Shown one piece after another: positions 18,067-28,545 of a stretch of DNA of 64,000 bases (position 1 is its first letter; each line of letters starts with the position of its first letter). This DNA is from Bacillus inaquosorum KCTC 13429 (GTDB lineage: Bacteria > Bacillota > Bacilli > Bacillales > Bacillaceae): assembly GCF_000332645.1 (NCBI RefSeq), contig NZ_AMXN01000004.1, positions 372,001 to 436,000 of the forward strand, read 5' to 3'. A model generated the notes under the pieces. The model made no database searches. It was not told where the DNA came from and was given only the letters and a program-made list of their open reading frames with translations. The translations under genes and the position numbers were made by a program.

Positions 18067-18103
18067 AAGGAGCTGCCCTGTTCGGTCAGCTCCTTTCTAT
18101 TTT
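18067..18103 (+). terminator. terminator after yhxD
   Basis: AAGGAGCTG / CAGCTCCTT stem followed by TCTATTTTCT, just before the comK stop on the other strand. Confidence 0.75.
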
Positions 18104-18682
18104 CTAATACCGCTCCCCGAGCTCACGCAAAATAAAATCATAAATCATCTTCGTCCGCTCTTCCTTCGGGTACAGCATAAATTCCTGCCTTTTCGGCACG
18201 CGGTGTTCGATTCTGTCCTGGAATTTGGTTCTGAGCCATGCTGTCCGGTAAACCTGGTTTTCGAACGAATTGCAGGAGATCGGCAGCTCCATCGTTTTGC
18301 CGTTCGAAAACGTCACTTCCGTATCGTCGAATTCAGTCGGTTTGAATTCTTTCACATGCACATGGGAAATCCAGCCGCATTGGGGTCTTGTCGAAGAAAG
18401 TGTAGGGAATAAAAAGATTTGGTTCGAAGGGTCCACCATGATCGGCGGTTTGTGTGAAATTTTTGTCACTTCATAAGTTCCCGCTTTTCTTCCCGCATAG
18501 CTTGATCCGAAAAACCGGCAGCTTCTATCGACAATTTGCAGCGGCTTCATGCTGACGTAAAACACGCAGTCTTTTTCAATAATTTTGGAATAGATTTTGC
18601 CGTCGATTTCTTCTGGCAGCACAGCAATTGTTGCGCCGTTTACTTCATACGATTCTAAAGGTGCGTCAGTTTTCTGACTCAT
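18104..18682 (-). CDS. comK: competence master regulator ComK
   Basis: A 192-residue transcription activator that switches on DNA uptake and recombination genes in B. subtilis, binding AT-boxes as a tetramer. The sequence matches ComK of 168 nearly throughout; from memory it differs at a few sites (for example IYSK for ICSK, YVSMK for YVNMK, SCNSF for SYNSF, IEHR for IDHR). ATG 18682 has GGATGGAGG 7 bases upstream. Upstream lie AT-boxes for autoactivation. It is divergent from yhzC. Confidence 0.97.
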   Translation of the reverse strand: MSQKTDAPLESYEVNGATIAVLPEEIDGKIYSKIIEKDCVFYVSMKPLQIVDRSCRFFGSSYAGRKAGTYEVTKISHKPPIMVDPSNQIFLFPTLSSTRPQCGWISHVHVKEFKPTEFDDTEVTFSNGKTMELPISCNSFENQVYRTAWLRTKFQDRIEHRVPKRQEFMLYPKEERTKMIYDFILRELGERY

Positions 18683-18731
18683 ATTATGGCCTCCATCCTT
18701 TTTCTGCAAAATTTATACTAATAATCTATCA

Positions 18732-18760
18732 TCTGTTTTTATAAAACGACAGGTTTTTTT
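18732..18760 (-). promoter_or_regulatory. candidate comK core promoter
   Basis: On the minus strand TTGTTA, a 16-base spacer and TATAAA precede the comK start by about 50-80 bases, downstream of the AT-boxes. Positions are approximate and other registers are possible. Confidence 0.4.
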
Positions 18761-18772
18761 AACAAATAAGCT

Positions 18773-18830
18773 AAAATCATCTTTTAATGATATTTATTGG
18801 TACTAAATAACTAGTAATAAACCGATTTTA
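18773..18830 (-). promoter_or_regulatory. ComK AT-boxes in the comK promoter
   Basis: A perfect AT-box AAAATCATCTTTT (A4-N5-T4) at 18773-18785 and a weaker one TAAACCGATTTTA at 18818-18830, separated by 32 bases. Long spacing of about three helical turns between AT-boxes is known for the comK autoactivation site. Confidence 0.75.
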
Positions 18831-18974
18831 CCTTCTTATGATCTTCCGGTTTACGGCATTTTGCAGGATATGTCGATAGATTGCCAAGTATTAGTTGTCT
18901 AAAAATTATAAAAATTTATTGATTTTTTCGACTTATATCCATATACTATAAAAAAGGCATTGGGGGGATTCTTT

Positions 18975-19208
18975 ATGAAAGAGAAAAAATCGTACACTGA
19001 GCTCATGAAGTCCCGCAACACGCAAAAAACAAAAGAATTTGATGTCACAATGACGGATGTCTACATTCAAATGGTGCTCGATGAATCCTTGTATAAGCGT
19101 CGGCTTGCCATGCTGACGGACCAAATCAACAAAGCCTTGGACGAAAAAGATAAAGATGCGTTTCTTACGCTCTCTAAAGAATATGCAGCGCTCAAGCAGA
19201 GCGAATAA
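18975..19208 (+). CDS. yhzC: IDEAL-domain protein YhzC
   Basis: A 77-residue charged protein containing an IDEAL-like motif region (VYIQMVLDESLYKRRLAMLTDQINKALDEKD), also seen in YpiB-type and other Bacillus proteins; the name comes from the conserved residues at the end of the motif. It may be a protein-interaction module. ATG 18975 follows GGGGGGA at 6 bases. It is divergent from comK, so the 290-base region between them holds both promoters. Function unknown. Confidence 0.85.
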   Translation: MKEKKSYTELMKSRNTQKTKEFDVTMTDVYIQMVLDESLYKRRLAMLTDQINKALDEKDKDAFLTLSKEYAALKQSE

Positions 19209-19236
19209 GCCAATCCTCAAGGATTGGCTTTTTATT
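19207..19236. terminator. terminator between yhzC and yhxC
   Basis: AAGCCAATCC-TCAA-GGATTGGCTTTTT at the convergence of the two genes; the left arm starts at the yhzC stop codon. Confidence 0.9.
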
Positions 19237-20092
19237 ACCCATTTACAATTGTTCCGCCATTAACGTGAATCGTCTGTCCTGTGACATATGTGGAATCGTC
19301 ACTCGCAAGGTATAAATAGCTTGGCGCCACTTCCACCGGCTGTCCCGGGCGTTCCATCGGCACATCTGACCCAAACACTTCCACATCCTTTGCGGCAAAG
19401 CTGGCCGGGATAAGCGGTGTCCAAATGGGGCCCGGCGCTACTGCATTAACCCGTATGCCCTGCTGAACAAGCGACTGGGAAAGTGATCTTGTAAACGTAA
19501 CGATCGCTCCTTTTGTCGCTGAGTAATCGATCAGCGTTTTATTCCCTTTATAGGCGGTAATTGAAGCGGTATTAATGATAGAGCTTCCCTTTTTTAAATG
19601 AGGCAGCACCGCCTTTGTTAAGTAAAACATGGAGAAAATGTTCGTTTGAAAAGTTCTGATCAGCTGGTGGCTTGTGATTTTTTCAATGCCGGGCTGGACA
19701 TGCTGCTCAGCTGCATTGTTAACCAATATATCAATCGACGGAAATGCTTGGCTTGCCTGCATGACCACATTATTGCAAAACGCTTCATCTCCGACATCTC
19801 CTGCAATCAGCAGGCATTTTACCCCTTCCTTTTCTACATACTGCTTTGTTTCCTCGGCGTCCTGATGCTCATTCAAATATACAATGACCACATTAGCCCC
19901 TTCTTTTGCGAATAACACCGATACAGCACGTCCGATCCCGCTGTCTCCTCCAGTAATAATAGCGGTTTTGCCCTCTAATTTTTTCGCTTTCTTCGGCTTA
20001 TCAAAAACCGGACGGGGATCCATGAGATATTCAAAGCCCGGCTGCTGGTTCTGATGCTGAGGCGGCAATGTTTTCTTTTTTTGATTCGCCAA
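19235..20092 (-). CDS. yhxC: short-chain dehydrogenase/reductase YhxC
   Basis: A 285-residue SDR with the same layout as YhxD: a basic, Gln/Pro-rich N-terminal extension ([19 protein letters not shown]), [13 protein letters not shown] for NAD(P), NNAAEQH in the NNAG position, Ser in NTASITAY and YSATKGA for the catalytic Tyr/Lys. The start is TTG 20092 with AAAGGAG 8 bases upstream; a GTG three codons earlier lies inside that ribosome site. Substrate unknown. Divergent from yhfW. Confidence 0.93.
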   Translation of the reverse strand: MANQKKKTLPPQHQNQQPGFEYLMDPRPVFDKPKKAKKLEGKTAIITGGDSGIGRAVSVLFAKEGANVVIVYLNEHQDAEETKQYVEKEGVKCLLIAGDVGDEAFCNNVVMQASQAFPSIDILVNNAAEQHVQPGIEKITSHQLIRTFQTNIFSMFYLTKAVLPHLKKGSSIINTASITAYKGNKTLIDYSATKGAIVTFTRSLSQSLVQQGIRVNAVAPGPIWTPLIPASFAAKDVEVFGSDVPMERPGQPVEVAPSYLYLASDDSTYVTGQTIHVNGGTIVNG

Positions 20093-20203
20093 TGAAATCA
20101 CTCCTTTTCAACCCTACTATGTTATGAACAATGCCTGCTTCCTATGTATGAAAAGATAGAATATGGAAAAATTAAGAATAAATCTGATTGGAGGTATAAT
20201 GGC

Positions 20204-23171
<2,968 letters not shown>

Positions 23172-23176
23172 ACATC

Positions 23177-23207
23177 AAAAACCGGCATGCCATGCAGCCG
23201 GTTTTTT
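23177..23207 (+). terminator. terminator after hemAT
   Basis: AAAACCGGC / GCCGGTTTTTT stem around ATGCCATGCA. Confidence 0.85.
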
Positions 23208-23212
23208 CACGT

Positions 23213-23270
23213 TTAGTATGTTAACTAAAATTAAAATTAAGTTGACATACTAATTTTCTGCATTTATTGT
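23213..23270 (+). promoter_or_regulatory. BirA operator and promoter of bioYB-yhfT-yhfS
   Basis: Arms TTAGTATGTTAACT (23213-23226) and AGTTGACATACTAA (23240-23253) pair at 13 of 14 positions around a 13-base AT loop; the core TGTTAAC-N15-GTTGACA fits the Bacillus biotin-repressor box. The right arm contains the -35 TTGACA (23242-23247), followed after 17 bases by TATTGT, so bound BirA-biotinyl-AMP would occlude RNA polymerase. Confidence 0.88.
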
Positions 23271-23305
23271 ATAACCATATTTTATTACTGTTTGGAGGAT
23301 TTCAC

Positions 23306-23866
23306 ATGCTGAGATTAATAGACATGATGCATATTGCCATTTTTACCGCACTGATGGCAGTGCTTGGCTTTATGCCCCCTCTCTTCTTATCTTTTACACC
23401 TGTTCCAATTACATTACAAACGCTTGGTGTGATGCTGGCGGGCAGCATCCTCAAGCCTAAGTCTGCTTTCTTAAGCCAGCTTGTCTTTTTGCTGCTCGTT
23501 GCCTTCGGAGCGCCGCTTTTGCCCGGCGGACGAGGCGGGTTTGGCGTTTTTTTCGGGCCGAGCGCGGGCTTTTTGATCGCTTATCCCTTCGCCTCATGGC
23601 TGATCAGTTTAGCTATTTCCAGACTGCGAAAGGTGACTGTATTGCGTCTCTTTTTCACTCATATTGTATTCGGCATCATCTTTATTTATCTGCTCGGTAT
23701 ACCAGTACAAGCTTTTATCATGCATATTGATTTGTCACAGGCCGCCTTCATGAGCCTTGCATATGTGCCTGGTGATTTGATAAAAGCAGCTGTATCTGCG
23801 TTTCTGGCCATTAAAATCACCCAAGCCTTGTCTCTTTCTGATACGATATTTACGAAAGGAGGCTGA
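23306..23866 (+). CDS. bioYB: biotin transporter substrate-binding subunit BioY
   Basis: A 186-residue BioY (S component of an ECF importer) with about six membrane helices. The conserved loop is seen in FTPVPITLQTLGVMLAGSILKP (core PVPITLQTLGV near residues 33-43) and GGRGGFGVFFGPSAGF. It captures biotin and uses a shared EcfA/EcfT module or works alone. ATG 23306 has TTGGAGG 8 bases upstream. It is the first gene of a BirA-controlled operon with yhfT and yhfS; yhfT starts 4 bases after its stop. Confidence 0.93.
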   Translation: MLRLIDMMHIAIFTALMAVLGFMPPLFLSFTPVPITLQTLGVMLAGSILKPKSAFLSQLVFLLLVAFGAPLLPGGRGGFGVFFGPSAGFLIAYPFASWLISLAISRLRKVTVLRLFFTHIVFGIIFIYLLGIPVQAFIMHIDLSQAAFMSLAYVPGDLIKAAVSAFLAIKITQALSLSDTIFTKGG

Positions 23867-23870
23867 TTTT

Positions 23871-25310
23871 ATGACAATTACTCATACCTATTCATCTATT
23901 GCCGAAAAATCGCCCGGGCGTGTGGCGATCCATACTGAATCGGAGCAAATCACGTACCAGGATTGGGCTCTTCTTGTCTCTCAAACCGCAAATTGGCTGC
24001 GGTCGCTGCCGAGCATGCCGAAGCGTGTGGCGATTCTGCTCCCGAACAGCCTGGCGTTTTTACAGCTGTTTGCCGGAGCTGCAGCGGCGGGATGCACGGC
24101 TGTTCCCATCGACACACGCTGGAGCGCGGCTGAATGCAAGGAGCGGCTGTCCATAAGCAATGCGGATCTTGTGGTTACTTTAGCCTTTTTCAAAAACAAA
24201 CTGACAGATAGCCAGACACCTGTTGTTTTGCTGGATAACTGTATGGCAGATATTTCTGAGGCAGCCGCTGATCCCTTGCCTACCATTGATCCGGAGCACC
24301 CTTTTTATATGGGATTTACGTCGGGCTCGACAGGAAAACCGAAGGCCTTCACGCGATCTCACCGCTCATGGATGGAGAGCTTTACGTGTACGGAAACAGA
24401 TTTTTCGATTTCATCAGATGATAAGGTTCTGATTCCCGGGACGTTAATGTCCTCTCACTTCCTATATGGGGCTGTCAGCACCTTGTTTCTCGGAGGAACC
24501 GTTTGTTTGCTGAAAAAGTTTTTCCCTGCTCAAACGAAGGAATGGCTGAACCGTGAATCAGTCAGCGTTCTCTATACCGTACCGACGATGACAGACGCCC
24601 TCTCCCGAATTGAGGCCTTTCCCGACAGTCCTGTGAAAATCATTTCATCGGGTGCAGACTGGCCGGCAGAATCTAAGAAGAAGCTGGCCGCAAAATGGCC
24701 TCATCTCAAGCTATACGATTTTTACGGCACATCAGAGCTTAGCTTTGTGACATATTCCTCACCGGAAGACAGCAAACGGAAGCCGCATTCAGCCGGCCGC
24801 CCTTTTCACAACGTCCAGATTGAAATCCGCAGCGCTGCGGGAGAACGCTGTCAGCCAGGGGAAATCGGGAAAATATTTGTCAAAAGCCCGATGCGGTTTT
24901 CCGGCTATGTCAACGGCAGCGCACCAGATGAATCCGGCTGGATGACAGTGGATGATATGGGCTGTGTCGATGAGGATGGCTTTCTATACATATCAGGAAG
25001 AGAAAACGGGATGATCGTGTACGGAGGATTGAATATTTTCCCAGAAGAGGTTGAACGTGTGCTTCTCTCCTGTCCAGAGGTTGAAAACGCGGCAGTCGTT
25101 GGAATCCCTGACGAGTATTGGGGAGAAATCGCTGTAGCTGTCATTCACGGAAACACTGATGCCAGAAAGCTGAAAGCTTTGTGCAAACAGAAACTGGCAT
25201 CCTACAAAATCCCGAAAAAATGGGTGTTTACAAACTGCTTGCCGGAAACGAGCAGCGGAAAAATCGCCCGTTCCAGCGTGAGGAAATGGCTAGAAGAGGG
25301 TGCAGTGTAA
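23871..25310 (+). CDS. yhfT: acyl-CoA synthetase-like adenylating enzyme YhfT
   Basis: A 479-residue ANL-superfamily ligase. The P-loop is FTSGSTGKPKAF (near residues 150-161), the A5 motif DFYGTSELS, the hinge region with GRENGMIVYGGLNIFPEEVE, and the C-terminal catalytic Lys in PETSSGKIARS. It activates a carboxylate with ATP, probably an acyl or dicarboxylate substrate. Its BirA control and neighbours suggest supply of a fatty or pimeloyl-type precursor for biotin, which is inference. ATG 23871 has AAAGGAGG 8 bases upstream, overlapping the end of bioYB. Confidence 0.9.
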   Translation: MTITHTYSSIAEKSPGRVAIHTESEQITYQDWALLVSQTANWLRSLPSMPKRVAILLPNSLAFLQLFAGAAAAGCTAVPIDTRWSAAECKERLSISNADLVVTLAFFKNKLTDSQTPVVLLDNCMADISEAAADPLPTIDPEHPFYMGFTSGSTGKPKAFTRSHRSWMESFTCTETDFSISSDDKVLIPGTLMSSHFLYGAVSTLFLGGTVCLLKKFFPAQTKEWLNRESVSVLYTVPTMTDALSRIEAFPDSPVKIISSGADWPAESKKKLAAKWPHLKLYDFYGTSELSFVTYSSPEDSKRKPHSAGRPFHNVQIEIRSAAGERCQPGEIGKIFVKSPMRFSGYVNGSAPDESGWMTVDDMGCVDEDGFLYISGRENGMIVYGGLNIFPEEVERVLLSCPEVENAAVVGIPDEYWGEIAVAVIHGNTDARKLKALCKQKLASYKIPKKWVFTNCLPETSSGKIARSSVRKWLEEGAV

Positions 25311-25311
25311 C

Positions 25312-26406
25312 TTGAATGCGGTTATTGTTGATGCAAAACGAACGATCTTTGGAAGACAAAACGGGCTGCTGAACCACTTTCTCCCGGAGGATTTGGCGGC
25401 TCCTATCATCAGCTGTCTCAGCCGAAAGCTAGAGAATCAAATCAACGAGGTGATTCTCGGAAACGCGACCGGCAGAGGCGGCAATCTCGCCAGGCTGTCA
25501 GCTCTGCAAGCCGGACTGCCTTTATCGGTTCCCGGGATGACGATTGACAGACAGTGCGGCTCCGGCCTTGAAGCTGTACGCTATGCCTGCAGTCTCATTC
25601 AAGCGGGAGCCGGCACGATGTATATCGCGGGCGGCTCAGAAAGCAGCAGCCAATCGCCCTTTTCAGAGCGGGCCCGGTTTTCTCCAGATGCGATCGGTGA
25701 TCCTGACATGGGCATAGCAGCAGAATATACGGCAGCACGCTATTCCATCAGCAGAAAAAAGCAGGATGAATATGCGCTTCTCAGCCATCAACGCAGCAGA
25801 AGCGCGCATGATGGCGGATATTACCGTGAAGAAATTGTTCCTCTCGGGGAATTGGAAACGGACGAAGCATTTCTGAAAAAGCGGCCGATAGAAGCAATGA
25901 TTCCCCGTGCAAAGCCGGTTTTCGACACCAGCTCCGGAACGGTTACAGCAGCCAACAGCAGCGGCATATCAGACGGAGCGGCCGCTCTCCTTGTAATGGA
26001 AGAAGAAAAAGCGGCAGCCCTAGGGCTTAAGCCAGTGCTCCGGTTTATCGGCAGCGCCGTCAGCGGGATTCACCCAAACTATCCGCCCGCTGCACCGGTT
26101 GATGCGATCCGTAATCTCTTAATCACACACAATTTAACACCTGATGATATCGATTTATATGAAATCAATGAAGCCTTTGCCGTCAAAATTTGTGTCTGTT
26201 CTCAAGAACTCGGCATCCCCTTTTCAAAAATCAATGTGCGCGGCGGCGCGTTAGCTCTCGGCCATCCGTACGGCGCATCAGGGGCAGCTCTGGTAACCAG
26301 ATTGTTTTATGAAGCGCAAAGACGGACAGACTGTCAATATGCCGTTGCTGCTATCGGAAGCGGCGGCGGAATCGGGCTGGCTTTATTATTTGAAATTATG
26401 GCATAG
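25312..26406 (+). CDS. yhfS: thiolase-family protein YhfS lacking the second catalytic cysteine
   Basis: A 364-residue thiolase-fold protein. The nucleophile is present in DRQCGSGLEA (near residue 84), as are NEAFAV and the catalytic His in ALGHPYGASGA. In the C-terminal CxGGG motif, which supplies the acid/base Cys, the sequence is AIGSGGGIG, so that Cys is absent. It may catalyse a non-classical condensation or cleavage with YhfT-made acyl-CoA. The start is TTG 25312, one base after the yhfT stop, with GAGGGTG upstream. Last gene of the BirA operon. Confidence 0.9.
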   Translation: MNAVIVDAKRTIFGRQNGLLNHFLPEDLAAPIISCLSRKLENQINEVILGNATGRGGNLARLSALQAGLPLSVPGMTIDRQCGSGLEAVRYACSLIQAGAGTMYIAGGSESSSQSPFSERARFSPDAIGDPDMGIAAEYTAARYSISRKKQDEYALLSHQRSRSAHDGGYYREEIVPLGELETDEAFLKKRPIEAMIPRAKPVFDTSSGTVTAANSSGISDGAAALLVMEEEKAAALGLKPVLRFIGSAVSGIHPNYPPAAPVDAIRNLLITHNLTPDDIDLYEINEAFAVKICVCSQELGIPFSKINVRGGALALGHPYGASGAALVTRLFYEAQRRTDCQYAVAAIGSGGGIGLALLFEIMA

Positions 26407-26476
26407 GCTTTTTCATAGGATGCGCGCTTTTGATTTAGTATAATAGCGATATAACCAAAGTCAGGAAGGGGATTTT

Positions 26477-27058
26477 ATGACAGCCGTTTGCTTAGTAAGA
26501 CATGGAGAAACCGATTGGAACCTGCAGCAAAAATGCCAAGGCAAAACCGATATCCCGCTGAACGCGACAGGTGAACGCCAAGCGAGAGAAACCGGAGAAT
26601 ACGTAAAGGATTTTTCTTGGGATGTCATTGTAACGAGCCCGCTGAAAAGAGCGAAAAGAACCGCGGAAATCATTAATGAATATCTGCATCTTCCAATTGT
26701 CGAAATGGATGACTTTAAGGAACGCGATTACGGCGATGCGGAGGGCATGCAGCTGGAAGAACGGACAAAGCGATATCCGGATAAAAACTATCCGAATATG
26801 GAAACGCTGGAAGAGCTCACTGACAGGCTGATGGGCGGTTTGGTAAAAGTGAATCAGGCGTATCCAAACCAAAAGGTGCTGATCGTCGCGCACGGCGCAG
26901 CGATTCACGCACTGCTGACGGAAATTTCCGGCGGTGACCCAGAGCTACAAAGCACTCGCCTTGTCAACGCCTGCCTCAGCAACATTGAATTTGCAGAAGA
27001 GAAATGGCGAATTAAAGACTATAATATCAACAGCCACTTATCCGGCTTTATCAAATAA
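26477..27058 (+). CDS. phoE: histidine phosphatase PhoE (YhfR)
   Basis: A 193-residue phosphoglycerate-mutase-type phosphatase. The phosphorylated His is in LVRHGETDWN (residues 6-15), with R57-type SPLKRAKRTAE, E in ERDYGDAEG and the second His in IVAHGAAIHAL. It belongs to the broad-specificity phosphatase group named after Geobacillus PhoE; physiological substrate unknown. ATG 26477 has GGAAGGGG 6 bases upstream; it lies 70 bases after yhfS. Confidence 0.9.
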   Translation: MTAVCLVRHGETDWNLQQKCQGKTDIPLNATGERQARETGEYVKDFSWDVIVTSPLKRAKRTAEIINEYLHLPIVEMDDFKERDYGDAEGMQLEERTKRYPDKNYPNMETLEELTDRLMGGLVKVNQAYPNQKVLIVAHGAAIHALLTEISGGDPELQSTRLVNACLSNIEFAEEKWRIKDYNINSHLSGFIK

Positions 27059-27060
27059 GA

Positions 27061-27092
27061 AAAAGACAGGCATTCGCCTGTCTTTTCTTTTA
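27061..27092. terminator. terminator between phoE and yhfQ
   Basis: AAAAAGACAGGC-ATTC-GCCTGTCTTTTC; A/T runs on both sides serve both convergent genes. Confidence 0.9.
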
Positions 27093-28061
27093 TTTCTTCT
27101 CAGCTGGCATCTCTTGCTGAAGCTCATCCAAAATAGCATTCGCCCCGTCCACACTGCGGCGCAGAGACCATACTGCGCGGTCCACGTGGTACACATGTCC
27201 GTTTTTTACTGCCTTCAGCTTCTTCCACAGCACATTCTTTTCGATCGGGCGTTTGCCGTCCGCATCGATGTCATCTGTTTTGCCTGTCATCAGGATGATC
27301 ACATCCGGATCTGTTTTCAGCAGCTGCTCAAGTGTCATTTTCATGTTCACTGAGTCGCCGCCATTGCCTGATTCGCTGTTATCTGACGTGCTGATTGCAT
27401 ATTGATAGCCAACCTGTGTTAAAAGTCTTGATGTAAAGAAATTTTCATCTCTGGCCATAATCGTATCGTTTGTATTTCCAATTAAAAGCACGGACGCACT
27501 GTTAGCACTGATTTTTCGCTTTGTCTCATTAAGCTTTTCTTCATGCGCCGTCAGCTTTTTCTCCATTTCCTGCTCCTTGCCGACTGCTTTTGCAATCGTA
27601 AGTGAAGCGTCAATTGTATCCTGATAATCCGCGTTTAAATTATCAAGCGCAATCGTCGGTGCGATTTTTTTGAGCTGATCGTATACCTTTTTATGCCGGG
27701 TCGTGTCAGCAATAATTAAATCGGGTTTTAATGAAGCGATTTTTTCCATGCTTGGCTGTGAGCGGGTGCCGACAGATGTGTAGCCGTCAATTTTCTTCAG
27801 CACATCCTTGTTGATCAGCTGCTTCGCTTTATTATCATCGGCAACCCCGACAGGTGTAATGCCAAGATCAAGCAGCGTGTCGATAAAACCCAGCTCAAGA
27901 ACAACAACCTGCTTCGGATGCTTAGGCACATTTGTCTTCCCTAAATCATGTGTTACCGCCACTTTATTTTCTTTGCTGTTTTGATTGCCGCTTGAAGACG
28001 AGCAGGCAGCCGTTAAGACAGAAAGAAGTAAAACTGTAAGAATAATCAGTGTTTTCTTCAT
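27090..28061 (-). CDS. yhfQ: iron(III)-citrate-type binding lipoprotein YhfQ
   Basis: A 323-residue ABC-importer binding protein of the FhuD/FecB class. The signal peptide ends in the lipobox LTAAC (C20), followed by a Ser-rich linker and two lobes: VVVLELGFIDTLLDLGITPVGVAD starts lobe 1 and VYHVDRAVWSLRRSVDGA closes lobe 2. The conserved SQPSMEKIASLKPDLI segment is typical. It binds ferric citrate with permease components encoded elsewhere (YfmCDEF by recollection). A Fur box overlaps its promoter. Confidence 0.92.
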   Translation of the reverse strand: MKKTLIILTVLLLSVLTAACSSSSGNQNSKENKVAVTHDLGKTNVPKHPKQVVVLELGFIDTLLDLGITPVGVADDNKAKQLINKDVLKKIDGYTSVGTRSQPSMEKIASLKPDLIIADTTRHKKVYDQLKKIAPTIALDNLNADYQDTIDASLTIAKAVGKEQEMEKKLTAHEEKLNETKRKISANSASVLLIGNTNDTIMARDENFFTSRLLTQVGYQYAISTSDNSESGNGGDSVNMKMTLEQLLKTDPDVIILMTGKTDDIDADGKRPIEKNVLWKKLKAVKNGHVYHVDRAVWSLRRSVDGANAILDELQQEMPAEKK

Positions 28062-28113
28062 GCGTTTTAGTCTCTCCTGTATGTAGTTTCTAAGAGTAAG
28101 ATGTCCAAGAGAT

Positions 28114-28142
28114 AGTATAACACGGAATGAGAATCATTATCA
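28114..28142 (-). promoter_or_regulatory. Fur box and promoter of yhfQ
   Basis: TGAGAATCATTATCA (28128-28142) matches the 7-1-7 Fur consensus at 14 of 15 positions. On the minus strand the -10 TATACT lies at 28119-28114, so the Fur site covers the -35 region and yhfQ should be induced by iron limitation. Confidence 0.88.
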
Positions 28143-28230
28143 CTAATTATTTTTAAAATGAGAAGAGAAAGTCCGGCTTACAGGAAAAACATATCTCACT
28201 GTAACTAATAGGAAGAGAGGAGGAAATGGT

Positions 28231-28475
28231 ATGGATAAAAATCAAATAGGTTTCTTAAAGGAAAAGGAATGGTTAAAAACGGCCATGCTTTCAAGTGATA
28301 CGGAAGCATTGAATCAACATCTGGCTGATGACCTTATTTTTGTTAAACAAGCATTGATGTTTTGGATCAGCGCATCGGAACGCATTTTGAAGGTGAATTT
28401 ACTTACACACGCGAGCGGCAAAACAAGAATGGCAAATGGCAGATTGTTTGGGGACACAGCAGTTCATCAGCTTAA
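28231..28475 (+). pseudogene. remnant of a DUF4440/SnoaL-like (NTF2-fold) gene
   Basis: The ribosome site GGAGGAAATGGT and an ATG at 28231 lead into KEKEWLKTAMLSSDTEALNQHLADDLIFV, a recognisable DUF4440 N-terminus. The reading frame then drifts. In the frame two bases over, IDVLDQRI and then FEGEFTYTRERQNKNGKWQIVWGHSS (28356-28472) give the family's C-terminal strands with a stop at 28473. The middle of the domain is missing and the two parts are out of frame, so at least two deletions have occurred. The original frame reads on through non-family sequence into the 3' end of yhfP. Confidence 0.75.
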
Positions 28476-28502
28476 TACCTTGTACATATTCTTGAAAATA
28501 CA

Positions 28503-28541
28503 AAAGCTTGCAGAAAAACATAGTTTTCTCTGCAAGCTGGG
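28503..28541 (-). terminator. terminator of yhfP
   Basis: AGCTTGCAGA / TCTGCAAGCT arms; read on the minus strand the hairpin is followed by TTTTGTATTTT. Confidence 0.8.
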
Positions 28542-28545
28542 CCTG

